DNA of 46,629 nucleotides, taken from positions 1-46,629 of the forward strand of contig JADZAQ010000253.1 of assembly GCA_020852555.1 (NCBI GenBank), written 5' to 3'. Under the pieces are notes generated by a model. The model saw nothing but the letters and a program-made list of their open reading frames with translations, was not told where the DNA came from and made no database searches. Position numbers and translations under genes: made by a program. Every line of letters starts with the position of its first letter. Positions within the stretch are counted from its first letter, which is position 1. Positions 33,335 through 42,000 of this stretch are shown piece by piece. The stretch is from Burkholderiales bacterium (GTDB lineage: Bacteria > Pseudomonadota > Gammaproteobacteria > Burkholderiales > Casimicrobiaceae).

Positions 33335-35146
33335 TCACCCATCAGTCCGGGTCGGGTCGCTCGCTTGCAGTCGTACCGCCTCCGGCAGCTCGGTCGCCCA
33401 GGCGCCTACCGTGTGCACTCGATCGCTCTCCGGTAGCGTGCTCGGCGCGTCGAGCGGCGGCGCGGGAGCATCGAGCGCCGGCAGCACGGCGCGCAAGATG
33501 CGCTGGGTCGCTTCCGGCTGCGCGTGCAGGCACTCGGCATCGATCCAGCGGACTTTGCCATCGGTCACGTCGACGTAGATCCTTCCGGTCGCCTGCTCGG
33601 CAAAACGGATGCGCGGGAGATCGGTGACGCAGCGGCGCAGGAAGACGGTATGCGCCTCGGGTGACACGTCGAGGTCGACGGGGTACACCTCGGCCGGGGC
33701 ATGTGCATCGATGGCGATCCGCTGGTAGCGTTCGATGCTGGCGAGGCACACGGGATCGAGCACGTTCAAGACGTCGTTCCATCCGTACGCCGCCGTACGC
33801 GGCACCTCGCCCCGGGCAACGCTGTTGTCGAGGAATTCGACGTGCACGCGCTTGTCGCGGCGCCCGACCCAGGTAAAGAGGAGCTCGGGCATGCCGGTGT
33901 AGGCTTCGACCGCATGCGCGAGCGTGTCGTCGACCGCCTTGTAGCGTCCGACGGCAAGCCCGCGTTGCCACGCGCGCTCGACGAGCGCCACCGGCGGGGT
34001 GACGACGAAGAAAAGATAGACGACCTGCCCGAAGCGCGTCAGCAGGTTGCTGCCCGCCTCGGCGGAGTCGGGGGCGAAGCTGTCGAAGCGGAAGCGGTCG
34101 ATGAGCAAGTGCGACACGTCACCGCGCTGCGCCTTCGCAGCCATGTAGCGGTCGAGCTTCTGGTCGATGAGGGTGAGTTCGTCACCGGTGAACGCGCCGG
34201 CGTACTTGAAGTTGGCACCGAGACTCGCGTAATCGAGGAGTTGCTTGCGCCAGATGTCCGGACTGATGAACGCGAATTGCGACCAGTCGACGCCGATGCG
34301 GGCGGCGAGGGCCTTTTGCAGCGGGCGCATCGTGCTCTTGCCGGCGGCGGAGGGCCCCTTGGTGTTCATCACGACCGGCCGCTCCTGCGGCGTGAGCAAG
34401 GCGTAGCCTTCGCGCACGGCGGCTTCGCGCACCAGCGGTTCGATCACGGCGCCGATCGCATCGCTGCCGCCCTCGTTGGTGGCGAGATCGACGGCCACGC
34501 GGGCGACGAGGTCGCGGTCACCCCAGATGCGGCCGTGCTTCACCATCAGGGCGGCGGCGACGCGGGCGAGCGCACGCAGGGCGTGGCGCTCGACGCCCTG
34601 GCAGTCGCGGGTACGCGCTTCCCAGTCGGCGATGACGGCGTGCGGATCGGGCGGGGCCGCGGGTGCGGGCTGGCGGCGCCAGCGTTCCAGCCAACGGGGG
34701 GCGGTCCGTGCGGGGGGCAGGGAGGCCACCTCGTAGAGTCGGCCGATCTCGCGATCGACGATGGCGGCACTTTGCGTGCGCACCGCTTCGTAGGCGGCGC
34801 GAACCCGCGGCAACGCGGGCACGACGGCACGCTCCAGGATCGTCGTCGTGACGTGGCGAAAATTGATGCCGAGGTCCTCGATCCGGGTGCCGTCGGGAAC
34901 CGATACGTTCGCGGTGACCCGGACGAGTAGCTCGTGGAGCGCAAGGCGCTCGGGGCGCAAGGCGGCGAGCAGGCGCAGTGGCAGCCCGGTCAGGTCGGCG
35001 ACCTCGCGCAGGTCAGGCAGGCCGACGCGGCTGTACTCGGCGCGATACAGCGTGGCGAGCCCGAGGAGCGGCGGGGGGATCTGTGAGTGCAGGCCCGGAT
35101 TCCAGGGGCCGCACCCGGGAGGAAGGTCGGATGGGGTCTCGGTCAT
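33335..35146 (-). CDS. Large P-loop protein with zeta-toxin-like kinase domain
   Basis: A 603-residue protein. The N-terminal 250 residues are helical, without a recognised domain. Then come VVMNTKGPSAAGKSTMRPL with a Walker A motif (264-272), AFISPDIWRK at 292-301 (compare the zeta-toxin motif after the first strand) and LLIDRFRFDSF at 347-357, a Walker B-like region. Downstream are VFLRRCVTDLPRIRFAEQATGRIYVDV and an acidic C terminus. It may be a nucleotide or sugar-phosphate kinase, or a self-contained toxin-like enzyme. No antitoxin-sized gene is adjacent. The ATG at 35146 is preferred over an upstream extension of about 105 codons in the same frame. Confidence 0.75.
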   Translation of the reverse strand: MTETPSDLPPGCGPWNPGLHSQIPPPLLGLATLYRAEYSRVGLPDLREVADLTGLPLRLLAALRPERLALHELLVRVTANVSVPDGTRIEDLGINFRHVTTTILERAVVPALPRVRAAYEAVRTQSAAIVDREIGRLYEVASLPPARTAPRWLERWRRQPAPAAPPDPHAVIADWEARTRDCQGVERHALRALARVAAALMVKHGRIWGDRDLVARVAVDLATNEGGSDAIGAVIEPLVREAAVREGYALLTPQERPVVMNTKGPSAAGKSTMRPLQKALAARIGVDWSQFAFISPDIWRKQLLDYASLGANFKYAGAFTGDELTLIDQKLDRYMAAKAQRGDVSHLLIDRFRFDSFAPDSAEAGSNLLTRFGQVVYLFFVVTPPVALVERAWQRGLAVGRYKAVDDTLAHAVEAYTGMPELLFTWVGRRDKRVHVEFLDNSVARGEVPRTAAYGWNDVLNVLDPVCLASIERYQRIAIDAHAPAEVYPVDLDVSPEAHTVFLRRCVTDLPRIRFAEQATGRIYVDVTDGKVRWIDAECLHAQPEATQRILRAVLPALDAPAPPLDAPSTLPESDRVHTVGAWATELPEAVRLQASDPTRTDG

Positions 35147-35203
35147 GGTCAGCCGCTCGAACCTCGGGCGGGCGCCGGCAGCCGCCGCCGTCTCCGGACA
35201 CCT

Positions 35204-35220
35204 AGGGGTTGTAAGGGTTT
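35204..35220. promoter_or_regulatory. Tandem GGGTT motif between divergent genes
   Basis: AGGGGTTGTAAGGGTTT contains AGGGGTT and AGGGTTT in direct repeat with a 10-bp period, one helical turn. It lies in the 160-bp gap between the P-loop gene (start 35146) and the histidine kinase (start 35307). A response-regulator site is possible but unproven. Confidence 0.3.
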
Positions 35221-35306
35221 CGACAGCCAGCGAGCGTATTCTAGGCGCTGCACGCGTCGGGCCTTGTCGCCCGCAGCGCAGCGTTTTCCCGAGGCTCGTG
35301 ACGGAC

Positions 35307-36818
35307 ATGCAAGGCTCATCCGAAGCAAGGTTCTCCCCGCTCGTGCCGGGCAGCGACCCGTCCGCTGATGCGAGGCTGCGGCCGGCGCGAAGCCGACCCT
35401 TGAACCAGCTCGGGCCGACGCACGCGCTGAGCGCCCTCGTCGCGCGGCCGGGGGTCGCCATTCCGATCGCCGCGCTTCTCGTGGTGGCGATCGCGGTCTT
35501 CGATTACGCCACCGTCTACGAGGCGCGGCTCGGCATCCTGTACCTCCTGCCGGTCGCGCTCGCCACGGCGTCGGGTGGACGACGCTGGGGCTGGCTCATG
35601 AGCATCGTCGGCGTGGTGACCTGGGGCCTGTCGTTCGCCACGCAGCACGCCTATACCAACGCCGTCTACTTCTACTGGGAATGCCTGGTGCTCGCGGTCA
35701 CGCTGCTCCTGTTCGTCGAGCTCCTGACGCGGCTGCAGGAGGCGCTGGCGCGCTCCGACGAGCGCTTCGTGCGGGTTCTCAACGGCCTGCACGCCGCCGT
35801 ATTCGTCACCGACGACGCGCGCGTGCTGTTCGCCAACGAATGGTTGTTGCGGCTCCTCGGCCGCGAGGTGGCGCCATCGGTCCGCGATATCGTCGACCGC
35901 TTTCCCAATGCGGCGCCGGCGCGCGATGCGCCGGACCTGCCATCGGCGGCGCCGTTTGCCGGAACCGAGGTTCGCGACGCGGTGGACGGCAAGACGTACC
36001 TCGCGCAGGCGGGGGGCATCAACTGGGTCGACGGCCGGCGCGTGCGCCTCACGATCCTGACCGACATCACCGAGCAGAAGCGCGCCGAAGCGCTGCAGCG
36101 CGAGAATCAGGCCACGCTGCACCATACGGCACGCCTCGTGAATCTCGCGGAAGCGGCCACCACGCTTGCCCACGAGCTGAACCAGCCGCTCAACGCGATC
36201 GTCGGCTACAACGCGGCCTGCCTGCGCTTGCTCGACGAAGGTGACACCGACCCCGGTGAACTCGCGGCAGCGATGGAGAAGTGCCGTGTGCAGGCGGCGC
36301 GCGCCGGCGACATCATCCAGCGCATCCGTGAACTCACGCGCAAGCGCACACCGACGCTGTCGCCCTGCGATCTCAACGGCATGTTGCGCGAAGTGCTGGG
36401 CTGGCTCGCCGACGACCTCGAGCGCATCGCGGTCCAGGTGACACCGGTGCTCGCCGCCGCGCTGCCGCCCGTCCACGCCGATCGACTGTTGATCGAGCAG
36501 GTCATGCTCAATCTCGTCAACAACGCGATGGATGCGATGGCGAGCATGCCACGCGACCAGCGTGCGCTGCACGTGGTGACCGAGCGCGCGGGCGCCGACG
36601 GCGTCCGGATCACCATCGCGGACCGCGGCACCGGCATCGCCGCCGAGCACGCCGCGCGGCTGTTCACGCCATTCTTCACCACCAAGACGCAGGGGTTGGG
36701 GCTTGGCCTCGCCATCTGCCGCTCGGTGGTGGAGTTGCACGGTGGGCGCCTGTGGCACGAGCCGCGCCGCGGCGGCGGCACCGCCTTTCATTTCTCACTC
36801 CCGGCAGGAGCGTCCTGA
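35307..36818 (+). CDS. PAS domain sensor histidine kinase (FixL-like)
   Basis: A 503-residue membrane histidine kinase. Four hydrophobic helices lie at about 48-66, 75-90, 97-112 and 124-140, then one PAS domain (about 150-255). The phosphoacceptor is His289 in AHELNQPLNAIVGY, the FixL-family H-box. The ATPase domain has an N-box (VMLNLVNNAMDAM), G1 (DRGTGI) and G2 (GLGLGLAIC). The PAS domain shows no obvious haem histidine, so oxygen sensing should not be assumed. The stop overlaps the start of the response regulator gene (TGATG). Confidence 0.9.
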   Translation: MQGSSEARFSPLVPGSDPSADARLRPARSRPLNQLGPTHALSALVARPGVAIPIAALLVVAIAVFDYATVYEARLGILYLLPVALATASGGRRWGWLMSIVGVVTWGLSFATQHAYTNAVYFYWECLVLAVTLLLFVELLTRLQEALARSDERFVRVLNGLHAAVFVTDDARVLFANEWLLRLLGREVAPSVRDIVDRFPNAAPARDAPDLPSAAPFAGTEVRDAVDGKTYLAQAGGINWVDGRRVRLTILTDITEQKRAEALQRENQATLHHTARLVNLAEAATTLAHELNQPLNAIVGYNAACLRLLDEGDTDPGELAAAMEKCRVQAARAGDIIQRIRELTRKRTPTLSPCDLNGMLREVLGWLADDLERIAVQVTPVLAAALPPVHADRLLIEQVMLNLVNNAMDAMASMPRDQRALHVVTERAGADGVRITIADRGTGIAAEHAARLFTPFFTTKTQGLGLGLAICRSVVELHGGRLWHEPRRGGGTAFHFSLPAGAS

Positions 36819-37456
36819 TGCGACATACCGAACCGACCGTCCTCATCGTCGACGACGACGAAGCCGTGCGCGATTCTCTCTCGATGGTGCTGCGCACCGC
36901 CGGGCGCGCCGTGGAGACCTACGCATCCGCCGAGGAATTCATCGAGCGCGGGGGCCCGATGCGCACCGGCTGCCTGGTGCTCGACGTGCGCATGCCCGGG
37001 ATGAGCGGGATCGAGCTGCAGGAATACCTCGCGCAACGCAGCGTACCCCTGCCCATCGTCTTTCTCACCGGGCATGGCGACATCCCGATGGCGGTCCGCG
37101 CGGTGCGGCGTGGCGCCTGGGAGTTCCTGCAAAAGCCGGTCGACGACGTGCAACTCCTCGCCGCGGTCGATTCGGCGCTTTCGGGCCACGCGCCGCCGGA
37201 TGCGCCGCCCCGGGCCTTGCCGCCCGCGGTCGCCACCTTGTCGCGCCGCGAGCGCGAGGTGCTCGACCTCATCCTCGCCGGCAAGCAGACCCGCGCGATT
37301 GCGGAAGCGCTCTTCATCAGCGTCAAGACCGTGGAGTTCCATCGCAGCCGCATCCACGCCAAGCTCGGCGTCGCGTCGATGGCGGAACTCTTCAACCTGT
37401 GCCTCGGCGGCCAGCACGCGCCGCGGGCCGTGATGGCGGCCACCGCGCGTGCCTGA
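36818..37456 (+). CDS. FixJ/LuxR-family response regulator
   Basis: A 212-residue regulator. The receiver domain has acidic pocket DDD (12-14), phosphoacceptor Asp56 (LVLDVRMPG), a conserved Thr in FLTGHG and Lys in LQKPVDD. A LuxR-type helix-turn-helix starts at about 140 (LSRREREVLDLILAGKQTRAIAEALFIS, then VKTVEFHRSRIHAKLG). It is translationally coupled to the kinase. The FixJ resemblance is structural; the targets are unknown. Confidence 0.94.
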   Translation: MRHTEPTVLIVDDDEAVRDSLSMVLRTAGRAVETYASAEEFIERGGPMRTGCLVLDVRMPGMSGIELQEYLAQRSVPLPIVFLTGHGDIPMAVRAVRRGAWEFLQKPVDDVQLLAAVDSALSGHAPPDAPPRALPPAVATLSRREREVLDLILAGKQTRAIAEALFISVKTVEFHRSRIHAKLGVASMAELFNLCLGGQHAPRAVMAATARA

Positions 37457-37470
37457 GGGCGCGCGGCGCG

Positions 37471-38262
37471 TCATCCTTCCCGCTCGCTCTCGTGCCACGA
37501 GCCAAGCACGAGACGGGCGAGCATGCCGACCGCGAGATAGAGGATCACACCGGCGAGCGTGATGACGACCAGCGCGGCGAACAGGCGCGGGATGTTGAGC
37601 TCGATGCCCGCCATCAGGATCTGGTAGGCCAGTCCCGCCCCCTGGCCGCCGGTGCCGGCAACGAATTCGGCGACGATGGCGCCGATGAGTGCGAGGCCAC
37701 TCGCGATGCGCAGCCCGCCGAAGAAGTAGGGCAGGGCGCTCGGGATGCGCAGGCGCACGAGGACCTGCCAGCGCGACGCGGCGCTCATTCGGAACAGGTC
37801 GGCGAGGCCAGGATCGACGCTGCGCAGGCCGAGTGACGTGTTGGCGATGATCGGGAAGATCGCCACCACCGTCGCGCACAGGACGAGCGCGGTGTGGATG
37901 TCCTCGACCCAGATGATGATGAGCGGCGCGATCGCCACGATCGGTGTGACCTGCAGCAGGATCGCGTACGGCAAGAGACTCGCCTCGACGACGCGGCTCT
38001 GCGCGAAGGCGAAGGCGATGGCGACGCCGGCGGCAACCGCGAGCGCCAGCGCCGACAGCGCAACCCCCGCGGTCACCCACAGCGAGGCGGCGAGCAGTGC
38101 GCGGTCCGTCCACAGCGTCCCCGCGATGCGCGTCGGTGCGGGAACGATGTACGGCGGTACGTCGCCGATGACGACGGCCGCCTGCCACAGGCCCAGCACG
38201 ACGAGGGCGACGGCGAGGGGGGCCACCACGACGAGCAGGCGATCGCGCGTCGGCGCCGTCAT
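37471..38262 (-). CDS. ABC transporter permease (SsuC/TauC/ThiX type)
   Basis: A 263-residue inner-membrane permease with about six helices and the EAA loop around ADLFRMSAASRWQVLVRLRIPSALPYFFGGLRI. The family serves sulfonate, taurine, nitrate or pyrimidine-precursor uptake. Its ATG overlaps the ATPase stop (ATGA), confirming a three-gene operon with the ATPase and the binding protein. Confidence 0.9.
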   Translation of the reverse strand: MTAPTRDRLLVVVAPLAVALVVLGLWQAAVVIGDVPPYIVPAPTRIAGTLWTDRALLAASLWVTAGVALSALALAVAAGVAIAFAFAQSRVVEASLLPYAILLQVTPIVAIAPLIIIWVEDIHTALVLCATVVAIFPIIANTSLGLRSVDPGLADLFRMSAASRWQVLVRLRIPSALPYFFGGLRIASGLALIGAIVAEFVAGTGGQGAGLAYQILMAGIELNIPRLFAALVVITLAGVILYLAVGMLARLVLGSWHESEREG

Positions 38263-39038
38263 GCGCTGCCATCGGCGGAGGCGTCCGCCACCAGCGCCGA
38301 CAGCCGCGCGCAGTACGCCGCGAAGGTGGGCGTGCCGCGCAATGCCGGCGTCCGTGGGGCGTCGAAGGCGATCGGCAGGTCGGCGACGATGCGTCCCGGA
38401 CGTGCCGCCAGCACGACCACGCGGGTGGCGAGATAGACCGCCTCCTGGATGCCGTGCGTCACGAAGAGAACGGTCAGCGCGCGCTCGCGCCACAGGGCGA
38501 GGAGGTCGTCGTCGAGGCGATGGCGCGTGAATTCGTCGAGCGCGCCGAACGGCTCGTCGAGCAACAGCAGCGCCGGCCGCACCGCGAGCGCACGGGCGAT
38601 CGAGACACGCATCTGCATCCCCCCCGAGAGCTCGTGCGGATGCTTGTGCGCGGCAGCGGCGAGGCCCACGCCGGCGAGTGCCTCGCTTGCCCGTGCGTCG
38701 CCTTCGGCGCGCGGCACGTGCGCGAGGTCGAGCGGCAAGCGCACGTTGGCCAGCACGCGCGCCCACGGCATCAGCGTGGGAGACTGGAACACCATCGCCA
38801 GACGATGCGCGGCGTCGCGCGGCGGGCGCTCGGCGCCCCACCAGCGCAGGCTGCCCTGCGACGGCGGCGCGAGGTCGGCGACCAAGCGCAGCAGCGTCGT
38901 CTTGCCGCAGCCCGAGGGGCCGAGCAGCACCACGAACTCGCCGGGCGCCACCATGAGATCGACGGCGGACAGCGCCTGCGTGCCGTCGTCGTAGGTCTTG
39001 CCGACGCCGCGGGCCGTGACGGCAGCGGACGCCTCCAT
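38259..39038 (-). CDS. ABC transporter ATP-binding protein (SsuB/TauB type)
   Basis: A 259-residue ATPase with Walker A GPSGCGKTT, Q-loop VFQSPTLMPWA, signature LSGGMQMRVSIARAL, Walker B LLLLDEPFGALDE and switch histidine FVTHGIQEA. The length is normal for the family. The gene lies 14 nt downstream of the binding-protein gene and overlaps the permease start. Confidence 0.94.
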   Translation of the reverse strand: MEASAAVTARGVGKTYDDGTQALSAVDLMVAPGEFVVLLGPSGCGKTTLLRLVADLAPPSQGSLRWWGAERPPRDAAHRLAMVFQSPTLMPWARVLANVRLPLDLAHVPRAEGDARASEALAGVGLAAAAHKHPHELSGGMQMRVSIARALAVRPALLLLDEPFGALDEFTRHRLDDDLLALWRERALTVLFVTHGIQEAVYLATRVVVLAARPGRIVADLPIAFDAPRTPALRGTPTFAAYCARLSALVADASADGSA

Positions 39039-39052
39039 CGCCGGCGCCGCGC

Positions 39053-40036
39053 TCAAGGCAGGACGCGCAGGTCCTTGACGAGGTCGGTGGTCCACGCCCG
39101 GCGGTAGTCGACGTTGGGCTTGGCGAGGCCGGCCGCCTGCAGGAATTGCACGGTGGCGAGCCAGCGATCGTCGCTCATCGTCATGATGCCGCGGGTCAGC
39201 GCATCGCCGCCGCCCACGATGCCGTACTCGCGCATCTTGCGCACACCGTAGGCCAGGAGCTCGTCGCTCATCTGCGGATTGGCCTTCCTGATGAGCGCAT
39301 TGCCCGGCGCCGGATTGGCGAGATAGCTCTTCCATCCCTCCGCCGAAGCGAGGAGGAAGCGGTGGAGGACGTCGCGCTTCCCGGCGAGCGTGGCGCTGGT
39401 CACGGCGAGCACCTCGGAGTAGGGCGGGTAGCCCAGGTCGGCCAGCAGGAAGACGACGGGCTTCACGCCCGCCTTCTCGATCGAGTACGGCTCGGAGGTG
39501 GCAAAGCCCTGCTGCGACAGCTTGGGATCGGCGAGGAACGGCTGCACCGAGAAGCCGTACGGACGCTTTTGCGCATCGGTGAAGCCCAACGTTCCCTTCA
39601 GCCACGGCCAGAAGGTGTTGTTGGCGGCGGCGCCGATGGCGATCGGCTTGCCCTTGAGCGCGGCGAGGTCGGGCACCCCCGGATGCGCGATGATCACCGT
39701 CGGATTCTTCTGGAAGGTGGCGCCGATGGCGGTGACGGGCACGCCGTTCTCCACCGCCGAGAGGACCTGCAGGCCGTCGGCCATCGCGACATCCAACTGG
39801 CCGGCGGCGAGGAGTTGCATGCCGTTGACCTGTGGGCCACCCATGCGGATCGTGACGTCGAGGCCGTGCTTCGCGTAGGTGCCTTCGGCGACCGCCTGGT
39901 AGAAGCCGCCGTGCTCGGCCTGGGCGAGCCAGTCGGTGGCGAATACCAGCCGGTCGAGTGCGGCGGCAACGGTGGTCGTGGCGAGCAAGGGTGCCGCGAG
40001 CAGGAGTGCGGCAAGACGCGAGCGAGCGGTCGGCAT
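39053..40036 (-). CDS. ABC transporter substrate-binding protein (NMT1/THI5-like)
   Basis: A 327-residue periplasmic binding protein with a Sec signal peptide (about 1-25, ending VAA). The mature part starts LDRLVFATDWLAQAEHGGFYQAVAEGTYAKHGLDVTI, the NMT1-like pattern of the SsuA/ThiY group. Likely ligands are a thiamine pyrimidine precursor, riboflavin or an alkanesulfonate; none can be chosen from sequence. No TPP or FMN riboswitch was seen upstream. It is the first gene of the importer operon. Confidence 0.9.
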   Translation of the reverse strand: MPTARSRLAALLLAAPLLATTTVAAALDRLVFATDWLAQAEHGGFYQAVAEGTYAKHGLDVTIRMGGPQVNGMQLLAAGQLDVAMADGLQVLSAVENGVPVTAIGATFQKNPTVIIAHPGVPDLAALKGKPIAIGAAANNTFWPWLKGTLGFTDAQKRPYGFSVQPFLADPKLSQQGFATSEPYSIEKAGVKPVVFLLADLGYPPYSEVLAVTSATLAGKRDVLHRFLLASAEGWKSYLANPAPGNALIRKANPQMSDELLAYGVRKMREYGIVGGGDALTRGIMTMSDDRWLATVQFLQAAGLAKPNVDYRRAWTTDLVKDLRVLP

Positions 40037-40154
40037 GCGGATCGCCTTTGCGGAGCAGGACGTGCGAGGATAACGCAGGTGGATGCGTGCGCCGCGCTGC
40101 GCTGTCTCGCGGGGCGAGCGCGCCGTACGGAGCGGCGTCCGCATGGGGCCCACG

Positions 40155-40916
40155 ATGAGCTGGTCAGCACGGCAATACACGTCTTTCGAAGCGCAGCGAA
40201 CGCGGCCGGCGCGCGATCTCGTCGCCGCGATTCCCGTCGAGGATGCCCGCCGCGCCGTCGATCTGGGTTGCGGGCCCGGCAACTCGACGGCGGTGCTGGC
40301 GGCGCGCTATCCGGAAGCGACGATCGTCGGCGTCGACAACGACGACGACATGCTGGCGAGTGCGCGGCAGCGGTTGCCGACGATCGAGTTCGTCCGTGCC
40401 GACATCGCCAGCTGGCAGCCCGCTGCGCCCGTCGATGTCGTCCTCGCCAATGCGTCGCTGCAGTGGTTGCCCGATCACGCCACGTTGTACCCGCGCCTCC
40501 TGGGTCACGTCGCCCCCGGGGGCGCGCTCGCGATCCAGACGCCCGACAACGAGCAGGAGCCGGCGCACGTGGCGCTGCGGCAGGTGGCGCAGGCGGGACC
40601 GTGGGCGGCAAGAGTCGCGAACGTGCACACGCTCACCCGCCACTCGGCGGCGTTCTACTACGCTTTGCTCGCGCCGCTGGCGGGCAGCGTCGAGGTCTGG
40701 CGCACGGTGTATCACCATCCGCTGCCGAACCACGATGCGGTCGTCGAATGGTTCAAGGGCTCGGGGATGCGCCCCTATCTCGCGCCGCTCGACGCGCGCG
40801 AGCGTGCGGCATTCCTCGCGCGGTACTGCGAGGCGATCGAGGCGGGCTATCCCGCGCTGCCCGATGGAACGGTGCTGCTGCCTTTTCCCCGGCTGTTCAT
40901 CGTCGCCACGCGGTAG
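40155..40916 (+). CDS. tam: Trans-aconitate 2-methyltransferase-like SAM enzyme
   Basis: A 253-residue class I methyltransferase. Motif I is VDLGCGPGNSTAVL (about 34-47), the adenosine-binding acidic residues are VGVDNDDDML, and VLANASLQWLPDH matches motif IV of the Tam family, along with the N-terminal WSARQYTSFEAQRTRPARDL. Tam methylates trans-aconitate, a by-product inhibiting aconitase. The ATG at 40155 is used; another ATG 12 nt upstream is possible. It converges on panE with a 9-bp gap. Confidence 0.85.
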   Translation: MSWSARQYTSFEAQRTRPARDLVAAIPVEDARRAVDLGCGPGNSTAVLAARYPEATIVGVDNDDDMLASARQRLPTIEFVRADIASWQPAAPVDVVLANASLQWLPDHATLYPRLLGHVAPGGALAIQTPDNEQEPAHVALRQVAQAGPWAARVANVHTLTRHSAAFYYALLAPLAGSVEVWRTVYHHPLPNHDAVVEWFKGSGMRPYLAPLDARERAAFLARYCEAIEAGYPALPDGTVLLPFPRLFIVATR

Positions 40917-40925
40917 CGGCGACCC

Positions 40926-41930
40926 TCAGCACGGCGCCGCCGGCGGCGGGTCGGGATACAGCCCGCGCTCGCGCCCGAAGAGGCGGGTGAGCCCGAACAG
41001 CGCGTCGATGAACGGCGTCGCCATCTCGAGGCGGCGGCCGATCTCGTGGACGGCGCCGACGAGCGCATCGAGCTCGATCGCCCGGCCGGCCTCGACATCC
41101 TGCAGCATCGACGTCTTGAAGGCGCCGAGCCGGGCGGTGATCGCCTGCCGGTCTTCCGGCGTTTCGGCGATCGGGCAACCGAGCCGGGCGCCGATCGCCG
41201 CTGCCTCGCGCATCGCCGCGGAACAGAAATCGTGCACCAGCGGATCGTCGAGGATGCGGTCACTGGTCGCGCCGGTGAGCGCACTCACCGGATTCATCGT
41301 CATGTTGCCCCACAGCTTGTACCAGATGTCGCGGCGCACGTCGGCCGAGTGCGTGACCGCGAAGCCGGCGTGCTGGAGGAGGTCGGCGATGTCCTGTGCA
41401 CGCGCGCTGCGCCCGCCGCGCGCCTCGCCGACGATGAGGCCGTTGCCCATCACCTGCCTCACCACACCCGGCGCCGGTGTCGTGCAACTCGCATGGACGA
41501 CGCAGCCCACGACCTGCCCGACCGGGATTGCACGCGCGACGACGCCACCCGGATCGACGCTTTCGAGCGGGCCGGGCGGGAAGCCGGCGGCGCCGTCGCA
41601 GAACCACCACGGCACGCCGTTCATCGCCGGCATGACGATCGTGTCGGCGCCGAGGAGCGGCGCGATGCCGCGCGCGACCGCGCCGAGCGCGGGGCCCTTG
41701 ACGGCGATGATCACGAGATCCTGCGGCCCGAGCGCGGCGGGGTCGTCGGTGACCCGGGCGGGCGCCTGCAGCGAGCCCGCGGTCGCCTCCAGGCGCCAGC
41801 CGTGGTCGCGCAGCGCGGCGAGCGTCGCGCCGCGGGCGATCGCCGTCACCTGCGCACGGCCGCTGGTCGCGAGCCGCGTGCCGAGGAGGCCGCCCACCGC
41901 GCCCGCACCCACGATGCAGATCCGCTTCAC
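40926..41930 (-). CDS. panE: 2-dehydropantoate 2-reductase (ketopantoate reductase family)
   Basis: A 334-residue NADPH-dependent reductase that in pantothenate synthesis reduces ketopantoate. The N-terminal Rossmann motif is CIVGAGAVGGLLGTRLA. The catalytic lysine region is IIAVKGPAL and the second domain contains KLWGNMTMNPVSALTG. It starts at GTG 41930 with GGAGGT close upstream. Other ketopantoate reductase paralogues act on different alpha-keto acids, so the symbol is a best guess. Confidence 0.8.
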   Translation of the reverse strand: MKRICIVGAGAVGGLLGTRLATSGRAQVTAIARGATLAALRDHGWRLEATAGSLQAPARVTDDPAALGPQDLVIIAVKGPALGAVARGIAPLLGADTIVMPAMNGVPWWFCDGAAGFPPGPLESVDPGGVVARAIPVGQVVGCVVHASCTTPAPGVVRQVMGNGLIVGEARGGRSARAQDIADLLQHAGFAVTHSADVRRDIWYKLWGNMTMNPVSALTGATSDRILDDPLVHDFCSAAMREAAAIGARLGCPIAETPEDRQAITARLGAFKTSMLQDVEAGRAIELDALVGAVHEIGRRLEMATPFIDALFGLTRLFGRERGLYPDPPPAAPC

Positions 41931-42000
41931 ACGACCTCCTTGCCGGTCGCCATGGCCGTGGTCGGGCCGGTGGCTCTTCGCGCCGTCGCCTGCCCGCGCC

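Noticed and set aside
40037-40154. TPP or FMN riboswitch upstream of the NMT1-like ABC importer
   Set aside because: No thi-box or RFN-like conserved segments or matching hairpins could be recognised in the short leader.
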